In this document: positions 27,047 to 34,448 of the stretch, piece by piece
Position numbering within the stretch: position 1 is the stretch's first letter
Layout of the letters: each line of letters opens with the position of its first letter
Assembly: GCA_963665765.1 (NCBI GenBank)
Contig: OY762464.1
Span: 2,790,001 to 2,854,000, forward strand
Length of the DNA: 64,000 nucleotides
Direction: 5' to 3'
DNA from: Bin76 sp963665765
GTDB lineage: Bacteria > Actinomycetota > Acidimicrobiia > Spongiisociales > ZC4RG35
The notes under the pieces: model-generated
The model's database searches: none
What the model saw: only the letters and a program-made list of their open reading frames with translations
Told to the model about the DNA's origin: nothing
Position numbers and translations under genes: made by a program

Positions 27047-27925
27047 TCATTGTCTGGTACCTGATTCCCGGTACCTTTTGAGAAACCGTATCCAGTCGGT
27101 GGCAGGTATTCCGGCAAGCAACTCCTTCCCGATCTCTTCAATCCACGTGTCGAGGATGCCCATGCGAGCAATCCGACCAAAGTTGTTGCCTGAGTCTGCT
27201 GCAGGTTTGTCTGATGTGTTTTCTCGCCCCATATACGGGTTAGCGGCAAGCGGAGACTGGATGGAGCGGTCCTTTCTTGTTTTACGGAGTTGCTGCCACC
27301 AGTAGTTTCGATATTCAGCTGCATACTTTGCAGACCAGCAACCAGGAGTGAGCACACGAGGGGAACCGGAGAGAATATTCGAGAGGTGCCAGGGAACCAC
27401 CACCAATAAATCCCATTCCGTGCAAGCCTCGGGGGTAACTCGGTAGCGAAAACTGGGCTCTCCCTCCTTGGCAAGTATGTACCAGCCCTTTAGTTCGACT
27501 CCCAGCGCTATGTTCTTCCTGGGGCTGGCATCCCGGTGCAATATCACATCGGGAAAGGTTTGGGCTTGGCGGTCGAAGCGGTAGAGAGACCACTCGTCAT
27601 CTGGATCCCACACGTCCCGCATCCGGTTGAGAGTCTTCACCACCTCCACTTCGATCGTGGCGCCCAGCAGGGTATTCAAAGCGAATAGATCGGTGGCTGA
27701 CACACCTTCAATGTTGATGGTGGATGTGAAGTATCCAGGCAGAGCCAGTAATGCGTTCCGTACTCGTCTCCTGAGGGTAGACCGTGGATCATCAAGGTCA
27801 GGTTCCGGCTGTCTTGGGGCGGGTGTTGTTGCCAAGGGTTTATACAGCCAAGCGGGCTGTTCGGGTGATTGTGTCGATCCGTTGAGTGGCCAGGTCGGCG
27901 AAAAGGTCAACCGGCTCTGCGGCAA
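27047..27925 (-). CDS. type II-like restriction endonuclease paired with the adjacent methyltransferase
   Basis: A 292-residue protein with a PD-(D/E)xK core: an acidic residue in TFPDVILHRD, then a strand ALGVELKGWYIL providing Glu and Lys. The spacing is typical of type II enzymes. Residues after ~170 include a conserved-looking VVVPWHLSNILSG and YRNYWWQQLR. I do not recognise a named enzyme. The frame overlaps the methyltransferase end by 86 bp from a weak TTG; a later TTG near 27835, just after the methyltransferase stop, is an alternative start that keeps the nuclease core. Pairing with a methyltransferase on the same strand supports a restriction-modification role. Confidence 0.75.
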   Translation of the reverse strand: MPQSRLTFSPTWPLNGSTQSPEQPAWLYKPLATTPAPRQPEPDLDDPRSTLRRRVRNALLALPGYFTSTINIEGVSATDLFALNTLLGATIEVEVVKTLNRMRDVWDPDDEWSLYRFDRQAQTFPDVILHRDASPRKNIALGVELKGWYILAKEGEPSFRYRVTPEACTEWDLLVVVPWHLSNILSGSPRVLTPGCWSAKYAAEYRNYWWQQLRKTRKDRSIQSPLAANPYMGRENTSDKPAADSGNNFGRIARMGILDTWIEEIGKELLAGIPATDWIRFLKRYRESGTRQ

Positions 27926-28880
27926 AACCTCGGCGTCCGGTCTCTACGGCTGCCACCACTGCACTACAAAGTCCACCGAAAGGCTCCCATATCACATCCC
28001 CGGGATCAGTGGCAGCGTTGATGATACGGTGCATGAACTCAAGGGGCTTTTGGTTCAGGTGGACAGCCGCGTTGGGTCCAGGCTTATGAACCCGAGGCGC
28101 CGAACGAACCCGGTTTCCCTTATACCGTTCCCGTCCATTGAGGGGGGGAGAGGACCAAACGTTGGTAAGCCCGTGCACATGGTGCCATCGGTCACGCAGG
28201 TTTGCCCACTCCTCCGACGTGACGGGTCTGACCCCATCAAGCGAGTAGTAGGGAACACCTTTGTCGTCGCCATATTGATTTGCGTATCTCACAAGTCGAT
28301 CCATCTTTTCCGGAGGCGGGAGGTACCAAAGCCAGTCTTGGGTTAGGTATTTGCGGGTTGCGGCATTGGTGACTCCGCACGCCTTGTTGGCCAAATACAG
28401 AGGAAGGCCGGCTCTGAGCCATTCGTGGCGGAGCCACTTCTGCGCGGACATTGTCTCCCCGTTTGCGGCAGGGAACTCCAAGCGCCTACGGTAGAAGGCG
28501 CAAATTTCCGAAACGACTGGGAATTGGCGAATGGTATCGCCATTGACGTTGCCGGCGATGTGGCTTATTCCCTTATCCCATACGATTGTTTGAACATATT
28601 CCCATCCGCACTCGGTCAGAAGTGGGTGTACCGTAGCCCATCCCAGTTCGGTATTCCAGAACCAAAGAGTTGTAGAGGCCGCCGCGCGCCTTGACCATGA
28701 CTCAACATGCGGCCTATACCAATCAACGAGGTTCTCCGTCGTACGCGGGTCTCCAGGAAATCCCCCGACCCCATAAGCTCCGTCAGAGATGATGGCGACC
28801 GGAGTAGGCCACTCTTCATACGCCTCCATTGCATCTCCACGGAACAATGACCACACTGCATTGTTAGTTGGTATCTCCAT
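27840..28880 (-). CDS. site-specific DNA methyltransferase (N6/N4 amino-group type)
   Basis: A 346-residue methyltransferase from ATG 28880 (AAAGGA upstream). The catalytic motif IV appears first, as a variant SDGAYGVGGFPGD near residue 32. The cofactor-binding motif comes last (VIWEPFGGLCSAVVAAVE), the beta-class order. QKPLEFMHRIINAATDPGD is the usual X/I junction. The Asp-Gly-Ala-Tyr catalytic sequence departs from the common DPPY/SPPY form, although SDGAY-type variants exist in some type II enzymes. It would protect the host from the downstream endonuclease. Recognition specificity cannot be inferred. Confidence 0.88.
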   Translation of the reverse strand: MEIPTNNAVWSLFRGDAMEAYEEWPTPVAIISDGAYGVGGFPGDPRTTENLVDWYRPHVESWSRRAAASTTLWFWNTELGWATVHPLLTECGWEYVQTIVWDKGISHIAGNVNGDTIRQFPVVSEICAFYRRRLEFPAANGETMSAQKWLRHEWLRAGLPLYLANKACGVTNAATRKYLTQDWLWYLPPPEKMDRLVRYANQYGDDKGVPYYSLDGVRPVTSEEWANLRDRWHHVHGLTNVWSSPPLNGRERYKGNRVRSAPRVHKPGPNAAVHLNQKPLEFMHRIINAATDPGDVIWEPFGGLCSAVVAAVETGRRGFAAEPVDLFADLATQRIDTITRTARLAV

Positions 28881-29009
28881 TATCCTTTCTCCGAACGTGA
28901 TCCTCGTCGGTTCCTGACATCGGTTGACAGGCTGCCCCACAGTGTGGAGAGCAGCTGTGACAGTTGATTAGGGGAAGATTCAAGGAATTGCGTATAGTCG
29001 GAATCGAAA

Positions 29010-29582
29010 ATGTCCACCAAACCCAGGTTAACGGTTATCTGGTTGCGTTCTTGGCATTTTTTGATTGCCGGATGGCTGCTAATGGGGAGTTGCGGAACGG
29101 GCACTCCGGCTCTGCTGTTCCCTGACGAAACCCCCGCCGATCTCCGGGAGTTGGGGATAGGCGTATGGGATGAATTTCGAGCGATGTTCCCCAACCAGTC
29201 CGGCTGCATCGGGCGGGTGACCGTCCGGGGCGACTGGGCTCTAGAGGGATCGCGGGCCTTTTACCTGCCGAGAGAGCGCAGCATCACACTGAAAATACCG
29301 GCCACCGCCGCCCATCTGCGACACTCCCTGACTCACGAATTGGCTCACCACCTTGAACATGTCTGTTCGGATCACACCCTCATGCGGAAGGATTTCCTGG
29401 AGGCACAAGGGCATGCGCCCGACGCACAATGGTTTGAGGGTCCGTCGTGGGGAGAGACACCATCGGAGCAATATGCGGAGGCGGTGGTGAGGTTGGTGCT
29501 GGGCCGTCCGGTGATCAACTACCGGATCGCTCTTCAATCCGAAGCGACAGACGTGGTGCGAAAGTGGGGTGGGGCCGGCTGA
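29010..29582 (+). CDS. small secreted HExxH putative metalloprotease
   Basis: A 190-residue protein with an N-terminal export signal (WHFLIAGWLLMGSCG), possibly a lipoprotein with a non-ideal lipobox. The centre carries a zinc-binding HELAHHLEHVC segment (about residue 109), preceded by LRHSLT. A downstream ETPSEQYAEAVVRLVLG helix could supply the third metal ligand (a Glu), as in gluzincin-like peptidases. No named family is recognised. The product likely acts outside the membrane. The stop codon lies in the loop of a perfect 16-bp hairpin. It diverges from the methyltransferase gene. Confidence 0.65.
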   Translation: MSTKPRLTVIWLRSWHFLIAGWLLMGSCGTGTPALLFPDETPADLRELGIGVWDEFRAMFPNQSGCIGRVTVRGDWALEGSRAFYLPRERSITLKIPATAAHLRHSLTHELAHHLEHVCSDHTLMRKDFLEAQGHAPDAQWFEGPSWGETPSEQYAEAVVRLVLGRPVINYRIALQSEATDVVRKWGGAG

Positions 29583-29598
29583 GCCGGCCCCACCCCAC
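29564..29598. terminator. strong hairpin between convergent genes, with a stop codon in its loop
   Basis: A perfect 16-bp inverted repeat (gtggggtggggccggc and its complement) flanks a 3-base loop that is exactly the TGA of the upstream gene. A T-run (cttttttag) follows about 20 bases later. The next gene converges and ends at 29625. This looks like a bidirectional terminator or mRNA-end stabiliser. Confidence 0.7.
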
Positions 29599-29624
29599 TA
29601 ACAAATGAATCGAAAGACGCTTTT

Positions 29625-30404
29625 TTAGCTTCTTCCGGTTGCTTCCGCCAGTTCGTGTTGGAGTTGCTCCAGATCGGCGCCGCCGGCCATCATCTGGATC
29701 AGATGGTCGATGGCCACGTCCGCCTTGGCATAGTCGCCGAGGATCTGGCCCCGCTTGAGGATCACAAAGTGATCTCCCACCGGATAGGCGTGATGGGGAT
29801 TGTGGGTGATGAAGATCACCCCGATTCCCCGGTTGCGGGCCTCGACGATATATCTCAGCACCACACCGGCCTGCTTCACTCCCAGGGCGGCGGTGGGCTC
29901 GTCCAGGATCAATACCTTGGCCCCGAAGTACACCGCCCGGGCGATGGCCACCGATTGGCGTTCCCCGCCCGAGAGGGTTCCCACCGGCTGGTCGGGATCG
30001 CGAATGTCGATCCCCATTTTGGCCATCTCCTCGCGGGTGATCTGCTTGGCGCGCTCGACATCGAAGATGGGCCCGATCTTCAGTGGCTCGGAACCCAGGA
30101 AAAAGTTTCGCCAGATGGACATGAGAGGGATCATTGCCAAGTCCTGGTATACGGTGGCTATTCCTGCGTTCAAGGCTGCCCGAGGCGACTCGAACAAGGT
30201 TTCATTGCCCTCGAAAAAGTACTTTCCTTCGCTGGGTTTGTGAACCCCGGCCAGAGTCTTGATCAGAGTGGACTTGCCCGCTCCGTTGTCTCCCAAAAGA
30301 CAGGTGACCTGCCCGGGCCGGACGAACATCGAGACGTTCTGAAGAGCTATGACGCTGCCGAAGAACTTGGATACACCTTGGATTTCCAGAATCTTGTCGC
30401 TCAT
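29625..30404 (-). CDS. sugar ABC transporter ATP-binding protein, single-domain (inositol importer)
   Basis: A 259-residue ATPase from ATG 30404; the longer open frame upstream lies inside the permease gene. Walker A is GDNGAGKS (about residue 38), the signature TLSGGERQSVAIARAV, and Walker B VLILDEPTAALG, with switch His in ITHN. It belongs to the ribose/xylose/inositol class but has only one nucleotide-binding domain, unlike RbsA/XylG with two, so two copies would serve the transporter. The stop of the permease gene overlaps its start (TGATG-type). It is the last gene of the iol operon. Confidence 0.9.
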   Translation of the reverse strand: MSDKILEIQGVSKFFGSVIALQNVSMFVRPGQVTCLLGDNGAGKSTLIKTLAGVHKPSEGKYFFEGNETLFESPRAALNAGIATVYQDLAMIPLMSIWRNFFLGSEPLKIGPIFDVERAKQITREEMAKMGIDIRDPDQPVGTLSGGERQSVAIARAVYFGAKVLILDEPTAALGVKQAGVVLRYIVEARNRGIGVIFITHNPHHAYPVGDHFVILKRGQILGDYAKADVAIDHLIQMMAGGADLEQLQHELAEATGRS

Positions 30405-31435
30405 CGTTTGCTCGCTCTCTGTCGGATGTAGTTGTTGAAGATCACCGCCAGCACCAGGATGCCGCCCACGAACACGCGGAACCAGTCCCCGTCGACGCCG
30501 GTGATGATGATGCCCTGCTGCACCATGGCGAAGATCAGAGCTCCGAATACGGGCCCGATCACCGAGCCGTAGCCTCCGGTGAGAAGGGTTCCTCCCACTA
30601 CCACCGCAATAATGGCTTCGAACTCCTTGAGGGTGCCGCGCAGCGAATCGGCGCTGTCCAGTTGGGTTGCCTGGATCAGAGCGACTATGAATGCCGCCAG
30701 AGCGGTCACCATGAACAGGGCGATCTTGAGCTTCACCACCGGGACGCCGATGTTGCGGGCGGCGTTGGCGTCGCCTCCCGCGCCGAATATCCAGTTTCCG
30801 ATATTGGTCTTCAGCAAAACGATGGTCGCGATGGCGGCGAGGCCGATCCACCAGAGGATGGCGATATCGAACCGGGCGCCGCCCAGTTCTATCTTGGTGG
30901 CGAACAGGTTTGCCCAACCACCCGAGTCATAGTCGGAGAAGCCGCCCAACTGGGTGCGGTTGGTCATCAGCCGAGGGATGGCCACTGCCAAACCTCTGAA
31001 AATGAACAGCGAACCCAAGGTGATAATAAATGACGGCAGTTTGGTGGCCATCACCAGTACGCCGTTGAAAAACCCCGTCAGCAGGGTGATCAACAGGGCA
31101 ATTATCACCGCTATCCAGACCGGCAACCCGAATCCGCCCGCGTCGGCGGGAGTGATCAGCAGCATGATGGCCATTCCGGCGAACCCCACTACCGATCCGA
31201 TCGATAAGTCGAACTCTCCGGCGATCATCAAGAGCGCCACCGCCACTGCCAGGATGCCAAGCGGGGCGGCCCGGTTGAGAATGGAAGCTGTGGTGGTCCA
31301 CGACACGAAGTTGTTGTCGAACGCCACTATGGCAAAAAAGATCCACACCGCCACCAAGGCCAGGAACGCCCCGAACTCGGGTCTGGTCAGGAGCCGATTG
31401 GCCAGGCTTCTTTCTCTTACTCGTTCGTCTGTCAT
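30401..31435 (-). CDS. sugar ABC transporter permease (RbsC/XylH type, probable inositol importer)
   Basis: A 344-residue BPD_transp_2 permease with about ten membrane helices. Family blocks include AVALLMIAGEFDLSIGSVVGFAGM, GVLVMATKLPSFIITLGSLFIFRG, and the ABC-contact region LKEFEAIIAVVVGGTLLTGGYGSVIGPVFGA. ATG 31435 has a strong AAAGGAGG eight bases upstream. It lies between the binding-protein gene, from which it is separated by a palindromic hairpin, and the ATPase gene. Placement directly after iolE supports myo-inositol or a related polyol as substrate; that is inference from context. Confidence 0.9.
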   Translation of the reverse strand: MTDERVRERSLANRLLTRPEFGAFLALVAVWIFFAIVAFDNNFVSWTTTASILNRAAPLGILAVAVALLMIAGEFDLSIGSVVGFAGMAIMLLITPADAGGFGLPVWIAVIIALLITLLTGFFNGVLVMATKLPSFIITLGSLFIFRGLAVAIPRLMTNRTQLGGFSDYDSGGWANLFATKIELGGARFDIAILWWIGLAAIATIVLLKTNIGNWIFGAGGDANAARNIGVPVVKLKIALFMVTALAAFIVALIQATQLDSADSLRGTLKEFEAIIAVVVGGTLLTGGYGSVIGPVFGALIFAMVQQGIIITGVDGDWFRVFVGGILVLAVIFNNYIRQRASKR

Positions 31436-31500
31436 AGAACAACCTCCTTTTGGTCTCGTCTCCTAGGTCTCCGTTGGACAAAAGCTAGCAGATAAAGCGA

Positions 31501-31526
31501 AGGGAGGCCGGTATACCGGCCTCCCT
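31501..31526. terminator. palindromic hairpin between binding-protein and permease genes
   Basis: The 26-bp perfect palindrome agggaggccggta/taccggcctccct forms an 11-bp stem with a tata loop, 26 bases after the binding-protein stop and 65 bases before the permease ATG. There is no U-tract. Such hairpins typically stabilise or partly terminate the message so that binding protein is made in excess over the membrane components. Confidence 0.65.
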
Positions 31527-31551
31527 CGCGTATGGAATCGTTGATCTGGTT

Positions 31552-32577
31552 CTAGCGCAAACCCTGCTCGGAGAAGGAAATCACGGCACCGGCGTTGTCG
31601 GCGGTCACCAACTGCGGACCGGTCAGCACGACCCTGTCCACCGACCCGAGCGGCAGTCCGCCGGTCTCATGGAACATGGTCAGAAGCACGATGGGCAGGT
31701 AACCCTGCGCATACTGGTACTGGTCGATGGCAAACGCCATATCGCCCGCGCCGATGGCTTCCAACACCTCAGGACCGAGGTCGAAGGTGGCTAGTTCCAC
31801 CTGGCCCAACAAGCCCAGGTTGTCCATGGCGTTCAACGCCGGAATGGCGCCGGTCGGGCCCAAGGCAAGCACACCGTCGGGGTTACGGGAGGACAAGGCC
31901 CCCTCGATGGCGGCCTGAGCTCCGGTGGGATCGGCCAGGTCGACGGGAATGACCTCTACCTCGGCGCCCAGTCCGTCGGCAAACCCTTGGCAACGAGAGT
32001 CAAGAGCCGCGTTCCCGACTTCCTGGTTGATGCAGAGAGCGCTGCTCACTCCCATGCCGCCCATTTCCTGTCCGGCGATCAGACCCGCTTCATACTCGGT
32101 CTGACCGACATGGACCATCACGCCGAGGTCGGCGAAAACGTCAGAGCCGGAGTTCATGGAGATCACCGGGATCCCGGCCTCCACTGCGGCGCTGATACTT
32201 GGCCCCAGAGCGTCGGCGTCAGGAATGGTTACCACCAAGCCGTCGGGCTGGGAAGCCACGGCCGCGTCGATGATTTGAGCCATTTCCGCCATGTCGAAGG
32301 TGCCGGGCGCCTGGTAGACCACGGACACGCCCATGTCTTCCTCAGCTGCCTTGACGCCATTGGCGGCCACCGACCAGAAGGGGTCGGAAGACTGACCATG
32401 GGATACCACCACAAAACGCAGATCGCGCTGGGTGACTGCGTCGGACGGCGCGGCAGTGGTGTCTGCGGCGGCGGTGGTGTCTGCGGCGGCGGTGGTGTCT
32501 GCCGCGTCGTCATCCCCGCACGCCGCCAACATGAGGGCCATGATCGCCATGACCGCCACCAGATATTTGCTTCTCAT
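31552..32577 (-). CDS. periplasmic-binding-protein-like sugar lipoprotein (probable inositol-binding protein)
   Basis: A 341-residue lipoprotein. The signal ends in MLAACGDDDA. A linker of DTTAAA-type repeats (residues ~27-46; matching 18-bp repeats in the DNA) tethers a Peripla_BP_4 domain beginning LRFVVVSHGQSSDPFWSVAANGVKAA. Further blocks are QPDGLVVTIPDADAL and AIDQYQYAQGYLPIVLL. It delivers a sugar or polyol to the downstream permease. ATG 32577 has AAAGGAG ten bases upstream. It follows iolE by 105 bp on the same strand, which suggests myo-inositol as substrate. Confidence 0.88.
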   Translation of the reverse strand: MRSKYLVAVMAIMALMLAACGDDDAADTTAAADTTAAADTTAAPSDAVTQRDLRFVVVSHGQSSDPFWSVAANGVKAAEEDMGVSVVYQAPGTFDMAEMAQIIDAAVASQPDGLVVTIPDADALGPSISAAVEAGIPVISMNSGSDVFADLGVMVHVGQTEYEAGLIAGQEMGGMGVSSALCINQEVGNAALDSRCQGFADGLGAEVEVIPVDLADPTGAQAAIEGALSSRNPDGVLALGPTGAIPALNAMDNLGLLGQVELATFDLGPEVLEAIGAGDMAFAIDQYQYAQGYLPIVLLTMFHETGGLPLGSVDRVVLTGPQLVTADNAGAVISFSEQGLR

Positions 32578-32682
32578 AAGAATTCGTCTCCTTTTTTCTT
32601 CGGATGCTTATGAACAATCCACCCGCAGCCGCGCAAGGCAGCACCCCGCCGACTGCAGGGGAAACCTTTTGGGAGTATATCG

Positions 32683-33621
32683 TTAGGTCCAGAGGCTCAA
32701 TCTGTTTCGGGTTGCCTTTGCTTGGTCGTCTCGATCAAGCCGGGCCAGTTCCAGCAGATACCGTGTGCTGACCTCCGCCTGCTCCACCGGACCCTGATCG
32801 GGAGGAGGCGCCTGCTGAAGGATCGTGTCCTGTTCCAGAACATACCAGCCCTGATACCCGGCGCTCTCCAGAGTGGCTATCACCCCGCCGATGTCTACAT
32901 CTCCCAGACCAAGCGGACGGAACACCCCGGTTTTGACGGCCTGCCGGAAAGTGATTTCTCCGGCCCGAACCCGGGCTGCCGAACCGGCGTCCACGTCCTT
33001 GAGATGCACATGCGCCACCCGGTCGGGCGCGGCGCGCGCCACCTCCACCGGGTCGATGCCCGCCAGGAACATATGACCGGTGTCCAGGCACAGGGAGACT
33101 TCGGTGAAGGACAGCACTCGATCGAGATGTCGGCGCCGTTCAACCGCCATTCCCCAATGCTGATGAAGGGCCACCTCCAGGCCTTCCGCTCTCGCCTGCG
33201 CCGCCAATGTTTTCAGATTGCGGTCGAAGGTCGTCCAATGGTCGTCGGTCAACTCCTCGGAGCGGTCATAACCGTTTTGGGGGAGAACCGCTCCCAATAC
33301 CAGGATCTGCGAACCGCAGGCCGAGAGGGTTTTGATGGCCCGGTTGGCATAGGATGACTGTCGGTGGCCTTCGTCGGGAAGATGCAGCAGAAGCGGCACG
33401 AAGCCTCCCACCACCGAAAGGCCCGCCGCCGCGGCGTTCCGGCGGGCTTGCTGCGGGGACTTTCCGAGGAAGCCGTCCGGCCCCAGCTCGGTGGCAGAGA
33501 GTCCGATGGAGGCCATTTCATCCAGAACGCGGGCGGCGGGGAGCAGGTATCCCCACCCCGGAGATCCGTCCACCCCCCAGCTGATGGGCGCCCCGGCGAT
33601 CCGGTCCGCGATGGGAATCAT
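32683..33621 (-). CDS. iolE: myo-inosose-2 dehydratase
   Basis: A 312-residue xylose-isomerase-like TIM barrel. IolE markers are APISWGVDGSPGWG at the N-terminus, GLSATELGPDGFLG, a metal-site region VALHQHWGM and CLDTGHMFLAGIDPVEV, and AHVHLKDVD near the C-terminal third. The enzyme removes water from scyllo-inosose to give the trihydroxycyclohexanedione that IolD hydrolyses. Its ATG overlaps the SDR stop by four bases, so iolD-SDR-iolE are probably coupled. Length is slightly above the common ~300. Confidence 0.9.
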   Translation of the reverse strand: MIPIADRIAGAPISWGVDGSPGWGYLLPAARVLDEMASIGLSATELGPDGFLGKSPQQARRNAAAAGLSVVGGFVPLLLHLPDEGHRQSSYANRAIKTLSACGSQILVLGAVLPQNGYDRSEELTDDHWTTFDRNLKTLAAQARAEGLEVALHQHWGMAVERRRHLDRVLSFTEVSLCLDTGHMFLAGIDPVEVARAAPDRVAHVHLKDVDAGSAARVRAGEITFRQAVKTGVFRPLGLGDVDIGGVIATLESAGYQGWYVLEQDTILQQAPPPDQGPVEQAEVSTRYLLELARLDRDDQAKATRNRLSLWT

Positions 33622-34433
33622 CGGGGGGCCTTCGTCCGAGGGGGAGGCTGGGGTGGACGTCCGGCGCCCGGCACGCTCTGGTCATAGTCGATCACCGCTC
33701 CCGTCATCAGTCCCGAAGCGTCGGATGCCAGAAAAGCGATGGCCTCGGCGATCTCCCCCGCCTTCAGGAGCCGCCCGAACGGTGATTCGAATTCCGCTCT
33801 GGCCAGCCAATCCTCCCCGGCTCCCTCTTTTTTCTGCAGGGCATCCTCGGCGGGAGTGTCGGACCAGCCCGGTTGCAGGCAATTGACCCGGATCCGGTCG
33901 GGCATCACCGCATAGGCGATATTTTTGGTCAAAGCGGCGAGGGCGGCCTTGGAGGCGGCGTAGGGAGCGAGGTGGGGCGGTCCTCCATGGGCGGCGATGG
34001 AACCTACGTTCACGATGGTTCCCCCGTTTCCCTCCCGTCTCATGATTTTCACTGTCTCCTGCATCAAGAAAAAGGGAGAGCGCAGGTTGATCGCCATGAT
34101 CTTCTCCCAATGTTCGGGGGCGGTGGTTTCGATGGACCCCCGGGTGGTGTCGCCCGCGCTGTTCACCAGTATGTCGATTCGGCCGAACCGATGGTCGGCG
34201 GCGTCGATCACCTTCCGATAGGCGTGGGGGTGGCGGAGATCGGCGGCCACGAACGCGGCCCGGGCGCCGTATTGGTGGCGCAGGTCTTCAACTATCGCTT
34301 CCCCTCGTCGAGGATTTCGACCGGTGATCAGGATGCCTGCCGCTCCCCTCTTCGCCAGGAGGCGGGCGGCAGCTTCCCCCATCCCCGAGGTGCTGCCGGT
34401 GATGACCGCCATTTTTCCCTGAAATGGTGGCAT
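33618..34433 (-). CDS. SDR-family oxidoreductase of the inositol operon
   Basis: A 271-residue classical short-chain dehydrogenase. The cofactor motif is TGSTSGMGEAAA (residues ~12-20), followed by NSAG, a catalytic Ser in VNVGSIAAHGG, and the catalytic YAASK. The Arg in LITGRNPRR after the second strand suggests NADP preference. Lodged between iolD and iolE (15 bp from iolD, 4-bp overlap with iolE), it probably oxidises or reduces an inositol isomer or inosose. The specific reaction is unknown. It could supply a dehydrogenase activity, because no classical iolG is evident beside it. Confidence 0.85.
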   Translation of the reverse strand: MPPFQGKMAVITGSTSGMGEAAARLLAKRGAAGILITGRNPRRGEAIVEDLRHQYGARAAFVAADLRHPHAYRKVIDAADHRFGRIDILVNSAGDTTRGSIETTAPEHWEKIMAINLRSPFFLMQETVKIMRREGNGGTIVNVGSIAAHGGPPHLAPYAASKAALAALTKNIAYAVMPDRIRVNCLQPGWSDTPAEDALQKKEGAGEDWLARAEFESPFGRLLKAGEIAEAIAFLASDASGLMTGAVIDYDQSVPGAGRPPQPPPRTKAPR

Positions 34434-34448
34434 GGTCGCCGGCGCCTC

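Noticed and set aside
29625..30917. 430-residue frame for the sugar importer ATPase
   Set aside because: The first 171 codons lie inside the permease gene in another frame and are low-complexity Arg/His-rich; the ATPase starts at 30404.
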